From NCBI GenBank assembly GCA_963556145.1, contig OY744470.1:4464001-4528000 (forward strand): a stretch of DNA of 64,000 bases, given 5' to 3'. Positions 56,149 to 64,000 of this stretch are shown in pieces (the first letter of the stretch is position 1; the number at the start of each line of letters is the position of its first letter). The stretch comes from Hygrocybe punicea (Eukaryota > Basidiomycota > Agaricomycetes > Agaricales > Hygrophoraceae). The notes below the pieces were generated by a model. The model did no database searches. It saw only the letters and a list, made by a program, of their open reading frames with translations, and was not told the origin of the DNA. The position numbers were made by a program, and so were the translations under genes.

Positions 56149-56704
56149 TTGATTTTAAACCGTGCAAAATCCAATTAAAATTTCACACATAATAACTCGT
56201 GAAATTCTATTTAAACACAAAGATTTGTGGGAATTTATCTCGACACAAAATTAATCAAATTCAAAAGTATTGTTCTGAGTAAAAATGTAGACAAAAGTGA
56301 AAGTTTTCCCATACCTTGTCAGCTGTCAAAATAATTGTAAAAAATATCAAATTCAATCAATTTTGCAAGACGTCAAAATCTTGTTTATTCAACCTCACCA
56401 AATGCAGAATTTTGGCCAAGGATTTTGCAAGTCACAACATTCCATATTTCACAATAAGATTTAGCCTTTGCAAAATATTTCGGAACTAAATCATTTTGCA
56501 TGGCCCATAATGCTTCGCACACTCAAGTGTGTCACTGATCACACACTCAGCACACACTGAGGAGGCACTTGAGTGACAAAATGATAACATTCACACATGG
56601 ATGACGCCTTGATATTCATTTAATTTAATGCTACGTCATACAACTAATTGGGCCCTAAAACCTGTGCTGGCAGATCAATACACCTGAAGTTGAGTCAGCA
56701 CCAT
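56149..56704. other. AT-rich stretch with ttttgcaa phrases
   Basis: Recurrent tgcaaaat/attttgca phrases from 56090 to 56510 upstream of the Helitron 2 break. They may be part of another small element that truncated it. Around 56520 an inverted pair cactcaagtg / cacttgagtg encloses about 40 bp. No gene was seen. Confidence 0.35.
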
Positions 56705-59700
56705 TCACCAAGGCAGGATATAGCTGCTTACACGCAACATTGATATAACGACCTTGACATCCTGCTCCTCCCAGTTTGATAACAGGTAGGCGAAGTGGGC
56801 ATGGATGTGATTTATGGAGATGATTTCCAGATCAGCCAGTTGCACACCCCACATTCGAGCACGGAGTACAGGAAAGACCTCAAACAGATCATCAACTGCT
56901 GATGCAGGCCTAAGGCGTTGGATGGTGACGTGGGTAGCTATGCCTTGTGGGGTGGGCAGTTGCACAATGTATTCAATGCGAGCCGGAACTGGATCACTTT
57001 CCACCTCCGTCTGTACAAGAATGCAGGAATTACCCTCATGTTTAGATGACACGGTATAGGTGATGCCATGGACCATCAGATGGGAGAGAAGCTGTGCCTT
57101 CTTTGGTGGGTCAGAGCCTAAGGACACAGCCAGAGCATGACAGAGGCCTGCAGGCATAGAGCGGGCTGTGTTTTCATTCCAAGTAGCTGCATCTTCTTCA
57201 TTGGTCACGTCCCAGCCCAAGGATGCAGTGAGCATGTCGGTGATGAGTGAGTCGCGGACCTGGGGGTTCAAAAGCTTCTCAAACATTACTTGGCAATGTT
57301 GCAGGGCTTGTGGGCACTGGGATTTGCATAAAATGCTGCGTAGGTTTGCAGATCGAGTATATGACCTGGACAAGGTCTCCTCTAATTCACCTACGAGTTT
57401 ATCAGTACATTTGGGGCCTACAGGTTACTTACTGCAGTGCTCACCCATTTTGCTGCTGGTAGGAATTCGCTGAAGCGTACCAATAATCCGCTCAAAAGGA
57501 AATGTCCACCATGCGTGGAGAGGGCCATAGAGTAACAGGTACTCATGTAAATGAAACGCCACATGATGATTTGGGTGGAAATGGTATTCAGGGAACAACT
57601 CCTGGATTCCGTGAAGGTATGACTGCAAATGCTGCAGGTACAGGCCAGCGTGGCGGTGGGAGGTTACTCAAGAAGAGACAATGACTATGGCTGAAAGAAG
57701 GGATATGGTGACGGAAAGAATCTTGCTGCATCGTTCTGAGCGCTCATTCCCACCGTGGACTTTAGTCCAAAGGCAAACGAGTGACACGGGCAAATAGGTC
57801 GTTCCCAGTACCCGCCATTGATCTGCCTTTACCTTTCCATGAGCGGAAGAGCCCAAATTCTGGGGAACCGAAGTCACCCAGCTTGGTGTCACCATATTCC
57901 TGATATCAGACCAGATCTCCTCCATCTCCTCTGTCGTCAATACATGGCCATGGGCAGTTGATGTGTTGGCACCAGTCTCTCACTTTTCTGGTTGAACTTG
58001 ACGCTGTGGGGTGAAGATAAGCAAGCCATTCAGGTAGCCAGGAAGGGCAACCTACCCAGGCGAGGATGGCGTCAACCCGGTCAATTTTTGAAGCCTTTCG
58101 ATGCAGGTCCAAATGCACCGCTGGGCACTTGAGCTCGGCACAGGCAAATTCAAGGGCACGCGCATGGCATCTCATGAACTTTTGGACAATCTTCGGGCGG
58201 TCGGCCACCAGTTCAGCTGTCATGGGGCCTTGTAGGTATTTCTGAAGCTTTTGGACGCTCTTCTGCTCATTGGGAGAGAATTCCTGCCAAGTGGAAGAAA
58301 ATTCGATTGGTACCACTGGCAGTTCCTCCGCTTTTTTCAGGCGAATGCCAAGAATCCCTTCAAAGTGCTCTTTGATCAAGCCCAGGAAGAGGTTGTGCAT
58401 GCCATCAACTACCACACAGCGGGCAATGTCGAAATTGTGAAGAAAATAGTGGCCACACCAGGGTTTTAACCGGGAACCTCCCCAATACATGAGGGTAGCT
58501 CTACCAACTGAGCTATGTGACCGGTTACAATGGGAGTTAGGATATCTAACATATACCCTAAGGCAGACCTTAGTTCACTTCTTAACCATCCACTACTGTG
58601 TAGTGCTGTAGCTCCGGTGTTGATTAACCTGCCATTTGGTGGAACCATTGGATCTTAGCTCTGTTGAAAGTGACTACTACATCACCACTTCCAACAGAAA
58701 TAAGGCAGTCGAAGTAATTCCGACCAACGAATGCCTGACTTGTCGAAGAGTGCCTGTCTCGCCTTCTCATCACCTGCACTGCGGTACTGTTCAGCGCAAG
58801 CCCGGCAGTCGGCGTCGGAGCGTCGGATCCAAGAGTCGTAGTCCGTGTTTCCATAGCCATGCGTGGCTCGAGTGCAATGACAGATGGAGCAGAAGTGATC
58901 ATGAGAGAAAGCAGCAAATCCCCCCACTTTTCTTGCAGCGGGGAGGTCACAGATCACTACGACCAGTGCACAGTGCACCAGTCGGCCACCAGGATGGCGG
59001 TGAGTGCACGAGAATCTGACCCCAGTCACCCAAAAGTCCAAGAAGTCATCAATGAGTGGGGTCAGGTAATGGTTGATTGCAGCGAGTGGAGGTTCTTTGG
59101 GGCCAGGAATGATGCCAGCCAAAAACATGTTCTCTGGCTTGTAACGCAATTCAGGGGGAAGGTTGAGGCAGACCAGGGATATGAGGCCAATGGAAGCCTT
59201 CTTTCCGGCCTGTTTATTGGTATACGGGTTGAAGAAGTCGACACAAAGACTAAATACGTAGTGGCCTTCGTCACCCCCAACGCTGAAATGCTGCTTGTCA
59301 GGGCCTTGGAATTCACGAAGGAATGCGCCGTCAAAAATGTCGTGCATTTCATCCATACTGCCAGCTTTCCTCGTCCAGGAAGAATCCATGCAATCCTCCA
59401 ACCCAGGTCGAGAAGTCAGCCCAGCTACCCAGTCCTTGAAGTCGAAGGAAACAAATGTTTTGATGGGAACCTGGATCTCCTCACCCATAATCGCCTGGGG
59501 CTTGGTCAAGCGTTCCTTGCAACGTGGGCCGCCACGAAACTCCTGGTGAGTGCAGCGTTGTGGGTATTGAGCAATGGGTGAGTCGCCTTCGAAAGTCGGC
59601 TTGTACGTGCGGTGACATTTCGGATTTGGGCAGACCACATAAATGACGCTCTTCCCGTCCAGATGAAAGTGGTCCACGGCGGAGCGAGGATCGACTGGAA

Positions 59701-60646
59701 AGTCGGACATAAGCTTTTGTTCTCGAGGTGAAAGGCGGGGCCCAGCCCTCATCAGGGTGAGCTGGACGATGTACTGCAGCATTGAAAGCATGAAATGGCA
59801 TCCGCGACGCCCAACGTTCAGCACCACCTGGCAGGCAACTACCAAAAAAAGGGAGACTTGAAGAATGGGGTCGACATGCTGAAGGAAGGGTGTAAAGTGA
59901 TGGTCGGTTTTCAGTTCATGGTTCACCTCCCTGCGGTGCTGTGCCAATTTCTGTTTCCACTCCTGTTTGCCTTGGTCCAGCTGATGCTGGACTTCATCCA
60001 GTCGCTCGCCAATGGACCTCTTGGTTTCAACCACCGCAGCTTGCTTCCCTTTGACAGCGTCCAATTGATTTCGGAGCTCGGTGCAGGTTGACAACAGTGG
60101 ATTCAAAGGAGGGGGCGATGGCAGCTCCCCAGGGTGGTTTCGTAGTTCCATGAGGGCTAGGGAGACCTTCCGAGCCAAGTCCTTCACAGACGCCTCGATC
60201 CCGACCAGGCGACGGATGTGTGAATCCACTCGGCTGCATTGAGAGGGTTGGGGACTGGAGGGGCCGGGCGCTTTCGGAGCATGGGGGCGAACGTGGGGGC
60301 GGTCTGCTGCAATTGAGGGTTCTGGCGAACCGAGTGATAAATTCTGCGAGGTCATCACCGAACCTTGTGAAGCTGGGTTGGATTTGGACCAAAGCCGTCC
60401 GCCTGGTTGAGTAAACGCCCCGGAAACTTGGTCTGCGAGGGTCATGGATGCCATGTATTGGGCGATGTCAGCATCGCGGGCGTCTATGGCGTGCCGGGTG
60501 GCATCGCGAGCAATCGTGGCACGGTCTTGGAGCTGGTGGGATTTGAAGGTGCGGTGGTCCACCGGTACTCCTTGTGGTGAATTCGTCGTGGGGTCGAGGC
60601 CTCCCTTCATGGCACACCCGAAGGAGGCACAGAAGCAGGTCGGCAT
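56705..60646 (-). pseudogene. Tnp2-type (CACTA-like) transposase
   Basis: The transposase of a cut-and-paste DNA element. The start is ATG 60646 (MPTCFCASFGCAMKGGLDPTT). A coiled coil (EVQHQLDQGKQEWKQKLAQH) leads to a zinc-binding VVCPNPKCHRTYKPTF. The core has FSVGGDEGHYVFSLCVDFFNP, then PPELRYKPENMFLAGIIPGP, PLIDDFLDFWVTGVRF, LVVVICDLPAARKVGGFAAF and CSICHC. This is the order of the plant/fungal Tnp2 family (Transposase_21). The next part is WSELLRLPYF, which should run on to DIARCVVVDGMHNLFLGL but is separated by about 240 bp including a tRNA-like sequence. Further exons at 58440-57906 and 57628-57425 and the C-terminal frame 57373-56705 complete it. It is probably inactive. Confidence 0.85.
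58450..58522 (-). tRNA. tRNA-like sequence / tRNA pseudogene
   Basis: 73 nt with a perfect 7-bp acceptor stem (GGTCACA with TGTGGCC, one G-U), a canonical D arm (TAGCTCAGTTGGTAGAGC) and a T arm CCCGG-TTAAAAC-CCTGG. The T loop has A where C56 is expected, the T stem has one mismatch, and the anticodon arm (ACCCTCATGTATTGGGG) cannot be folded with U33 in place without a mismatch, so the anticodon is unclear. It sits between two transposase exons. It is more likely a tRNA-derived sequence than a working tRNA. Confidence 0.5.
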
Positions 60647-60789
60647 GCAGAGCTAATGAGGCGAAAGCGGTGGTTCTTGGCAACTCAGATGAGGGAGTAT
60701 GGCTCGGGAAATAGAGCAAGAAGACCCGTCCTTGGATGCCAAAGCCACGTAACGAGGAATCCGGGAGGAGCACTGAGGTACAGGAAGTG

Positions 60790-61440
60790 GGATTGGTGTC
60801 TGGGGAGCCCAAAACACGTCAGGGTGCGAGTCTGGAGAAAAAGATCGTGAGCTCAGGAGCGGGACTTCGGCCAAGCATCTGCGGCGTCTCAAAGCTCGCT
60901 GGCCCACTCGGTCCCAGGGTTGATCCCTGAGTGGCCCAATGAGCGGCGAGAGGCCGGCAGAAAAAAAAGCACTCATGCGCAGGAATGGGGCGATGAGACC
61001 ACGCCGAAGCCGCATAGGGAGGAATCCGGGGGCGCTGACGCGTAACGGGGAATCCGGGGGGAGCACTGGTGGAAGAGGAAGCGAACAACGTGTCTGGGAG
61101 CCCAAAACACGTTAGATAGACGACGGAGGAGGCAGCGGGCGCGTGTCTGGGAACCCAAAACACGCTGAGGAGAAGGAGAAAAAAACAAAAAGCCCCAATA
61201 AGGCGAGCCCACCCAAACAAAGACAAACAACCAAAAAAGTTCTCAACGCCTTGCCTTCTAAGTTCTTCATCAGCATCTTATGGGTTCCCAGAGACGCTGA
61301 GCCCACCCCTCATTCCCTCATCCGTTGCATGACCCGGGAACGTTTGCCATCTGCCCCCCGTCACTTTGCTTGAACCGCTGGCCGTACGTCCTCGCTCACC
61401 AAATCTTCAGCGTCTTATGGGTTCCCAGAGACGCTGAGTC
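60790..61440. repeat. dispersed short repeats 5' of the Tnp2 transposase
   Basis: Copies of tctgggagcccaaaacacg (about 60797, 61089 and 61144, the last with aaccc) and two near-inverse copies ttatgggttcccagagacgc (about 61275 and 61412). Such direct and inverted subterminal repeats are usual binding sites at ends of CACTA-type elements. 61440-61700 shows no gene. Confidence 0.65.
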
Positions 61441-61724
61441 GGCTCCTCACTCCCCTTCTTTGCTTCAGTCACACAAGTACTTCATTTCATTATCATGCCG
61501 TGCACTTTAGTACAAGTCGTTCTACGCCTCCACGATCTCTGCTGTTCCTTCAACAATCACTAGCTTTCTCAGTCCCAACAGTTGCCTAAGTTTGTCTTCG
61601 TCCATGTCGGCGAACGGCGTCCATGGGTCTTCGAGTTTCTTCTTGAAGACGGGGATTTTGTGCAATTCGAGGTTCTCCTGAATGACGGCGGCGACCGATC
61701 CCGCACCCTACCCATGCTATCAGA

Positions 61725-63353
61725 TCAAGAAAGAGCGAGATGGATCAAATGTACCTGCACCAATGGCGGCATCCAAAAATTTGACGTCAGGTATAGAATC
61801 AAGAACAAAACCAACCCATTTAGCATGACCAACCGGTCTGAGAGCGTATGGTCCTGGTCTGCCTTCTTACGTTTGTTGGTGGCCTGCTTGGTCTGAGACA
61901 GTGAGTACTGAGCGCATATGGGCATACACGGATACTCACTGGTTTCTCCCAGATGCATATGTCGAAACAATTTTCTGACGAGCCAGAGGCAATGAGATGA
62001 CGCTCAGGAGAGGAGATGGCCTGAATCCAATCTAATGAAGAGACTTAAATTGACTTCTCATTGGTTTACGTACCTCAACTGTCTGAATCAACGCCTGGCC
62101 TGAATTCATCTCCATTCATTATTGCTGTGCAGTTTGACTGATGAACAACTCACCTCCGTCGTGACGCAAGGTCTGGACAACCCCTTCCGAATTTGTGTTG
62201 AAGAGGTAGACATTACCGTGATCACTTCCACATACGACCACATTGGCCTGCTCGGCGAAAACCCCCTTCTTCACGTATCTTCGAGTGACTGCCACGCTGA
62301 AGGATCGCACGGGAGAAGTCCGAGTTATGTTATATAAATCAAATCCCGTGCTCAAGTTGTCAACAAGGACGAATTTTTCTGATAGGCAGACACTAGCATT
62401 CCCTCTATGAAATTTACCTCAGTTTGCTGGACGTTTTTCACATCAAATCACTCACATGCCAGACTTGAACACCTTGGACCATTTCTTGACGGATGTCTCT
62501 GCATCTCGACAGGAACTAGCCAAACGAGGATCAGCAGGACGCTGTGGCCAGTATATACGTTCACTCACACTTCTCCGGACTCCAAACTGAACACCAATAG
62601 GTTCTGATAGCCACTCGTGAAGTGGATAGCGCGAGGGATGGTCAGGTCCAGCATGTGCTTATTCCATAGGCTCGTGAGAGTACCTGTATTTATCTAAGCA
62701 TTATTTTGAAGTTTCCTTTACTCCGAACTCAACGTTCTTCTCCAGGCAATAAACCTGAACCTGACCATAGTGACTCGATGTTGCAAGTCGGCTGCGTGTT
62801 GGATCAAATGCCAGGGCCTCGACACTGTCGCTAACGGCAAATGCGCGGGTGTTCGACAACTCCAAGAACTTGCCCTGACCTTCATCAGTGCCACCGTTGA
62901 ATGAAATGAGGGGTATACTCACCCCAAACCTGCTTTGGCGATATACTGACACCATTCCTCTTCCAGTTCCGAAGCAAAGTGTTTCGCCCGTGACTCCAGC
63001 TTCAGAAGCTAGCCAATTTATACAGGTGATTTGCCCCCACTTTCCTCCGTTGTCATGGATCACCTGGATGCATTTGTATTTTTCTAAGATCCAAACCCGA
63101 ACGGCTTCGTCATCTCCTACATCACGTCATCAGTGCTGTGTTCCCAAGTCACTGGTCTCCCTACCTCCACTTGCAAGTTGTTCACCATCGTGAGCGAAGG
63201 CAAAGCAGTTGACGGCCGCAGTGTGGCCAGCAAGCCGTCTAGCTAGTCGATATTGCTGTCTGGAAATAAGGCAATGAATAAGCTTGGAGGAACCAGACGT
63301 ACATCTTTTTGCACAAAAATTTGATCCCAAATTTCTTGAATGGCTGAGGGCAT
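61725..63353 (-). CDS. WD40-repeat protein with C-terminal membrane segment
   Basis: The start ATG at 63353 gives MPSAIQEIWDQIFVQKD. After an intron it reads QYRLARRLAGHTAAVNCFAF then AHDGEQLASGG, a clear first WD40 blade, and DDEAVRVWILEKYKCIQVIH. Further blades: GQITCINWLAS...LCFGTGRGMVSVYRQ, VEALAFDPTRSRLATSSHYGQVQVY, then ANVVVCGSDHGNVYLFN...VQTLRHDGG. The last exon has a basic stretch TNKRKKADQD, then a hydrophobic segment LVMLNGLVLFLILYLTSNFW. A membrane-anchored beta-propeller scaffold is likely. Introns have GTGAGT or GTAGGG donors of about 45-55 nt. The final exon border is uncertain. The gene is divergent from the next gene, 254 bp between starts. Confidence 0.75.
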
Positions 63354-63607
63354 GAAAGAGTATTATGACTTTCTGCACCGACGGCGTATTCAGTATATAT
63401 ACTCAAAATATATAATTGTGTTCTCCATTCTTTTGTGAGGATGAACAATATCATTCTGTTGTGACGTCGTGTTGGCACGCTTACGAGAACATAACAAGGA
63501 CACAAATAGTTCACCATTTAGAGAATTATCATACAGCAAATGACTCAAAGGGGAACAAGGATCATAAATAATAAATAGGGACTCCACGAAAGTGCACCTC
63601 AGAAATA

Positions 63608-64000
63608 ATGCAGACCGCTGGTATTATTCGCCGACATCTACCACTCATCACAGGACGTATTATATTCACAACCCAGAGACTTCCTGACCCACCAATGATC
63701 ACCCCACGGATGGATTTTTACGCAGAAGAGCGAGACTTGACCTCCTTGGCAAAGGAACAAAGCGAATGCAGCGACGAAGCCATGTCGGAACTATCCGTTC
63801 TAGAAAGCGACGAGGAACCCATCAGCGGTCACAAAATCCCTAAACCACCAGGTGAGGCAGGCCGCCCAGGCAGTGGCGGTTACAACTTGAAGGATGTGCT
63901 GGGATGGACCAAGGCGGAATTTGACCAAGTGCAGGTAGCATGAATATTGCGTGATGAATTGAAAAAAAGGAGTTGACTTCGAGTCGTAGAAATGCGTCCG
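63608..64000 (+). CDS. unrecognised gene, first exon (partial at right edge)
   Basis: ATG 63608 opens a frame to 63930 with a likely donor GTAGCA at 63931. The protein has an acidic Ser/Glu part (EQSECSDEAMSELSVLESDE), then KIPKPPGEAGRPGSGGYNLK and DVLGWTKAEFDQVQ. The motif GRP-x-SGGY-x-L followed by LGW is one I associate with a common but unnamed protein family of Agaricomycetes. The gene continues beyond the window. Confidence 0.6.

Noticed and set aside
58450..58522. Functional tRNA with a definite anticodon (Tyr GTA, Thr TGT or Met CAT)
   Set aside because: None of the alignments keeps U33 together with a fully paired anticodon stem, and C56 is changed. The anticodon was left unassigned.
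58682..60646. Transposase considered as a KDZ element
   Set aside because: The order CVDFFNP / MFLAGIIPGP / PLIDDF / ICDLPA is that of the Tnp2 (CACTA-type) family, not KDZ.

Overview
This window looks like nuclear DNA of a mushroom-forming basidiomycete (Agaricomycete). The signs are multi-exon genes with introns of about 48-65 nt, a Ty3/gypsy element of the Agaricomycete type, Helitrons, a Tnp2/CACTA-type transposase, a KDZ-type transposase remnant and a TET/JBP-like dioxygenase gene. All identifications were made by reading the sequence; no database search was run.

Layout. 1-1080 is the end of an unrecognised gene (-). 1430-1990 is a palindromic satellite. 2266-8245 is a first gene cassette: a probable ATP-grasp enzyme gene (+), an unrecognised gene X1 (-) and an unrecognised gene Y1 (+, head to head with X1). 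8760-16740 is a satellite array running into Helitron 1 (-). 17186-18793 (-) encodes a protein that begins with a histone H3-like tail, followed by a PHD-like finger, a possible caspase/CHAT-like region and a C-terminal zinc ribbon. 19500-30080 is a tandem repeat split by a 9.8 kb Ty3/gypsy retrotransposon with 794-bp LTRs and an extra antisense gene. 30239-36007 is a second cassette with the same plan as the first: TET/JBP-like enzyme gene (+), X2 (-), Y2 (+). It is followed by a JmjC-like gene (36985-39055, +) with an extreme purine minisatellite, and by a decayed gene with an Arg/Glu-rich tail (39674-41800, -).

42-51 kb is repeat-rich and gene-poor. It holds a Helitron end, a KDZ transposase tail, an ALY/REF-like gene fragment, a 0.6 kb fold-back element and long low-complexity stretches. 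51768-56090 is Helitron 2 (-), truncated and joined to a ubiquitin-protease-like fragment. 56705-60646 is a Tnp2-type transposase (-) interrupted by a tRNA-like sequence. 61725-63353 is a WD40-repeat gene with a membrane segment (-), and 63608 to the end is the first exon of a further gene (+).

Two themes connect the parts. First, many reading frames are interrupted by TGA where the context suggests CGA (Arg). All four differences between the two LTRs are also CpG to TpG/CpA transitions, so methylation-linked CpG decay is the simplest reading. Second, the same enzyme / X / Y arrangement occurs twice, about 28 kb apart, which suggests a recurrent and possibly mobile gene module.
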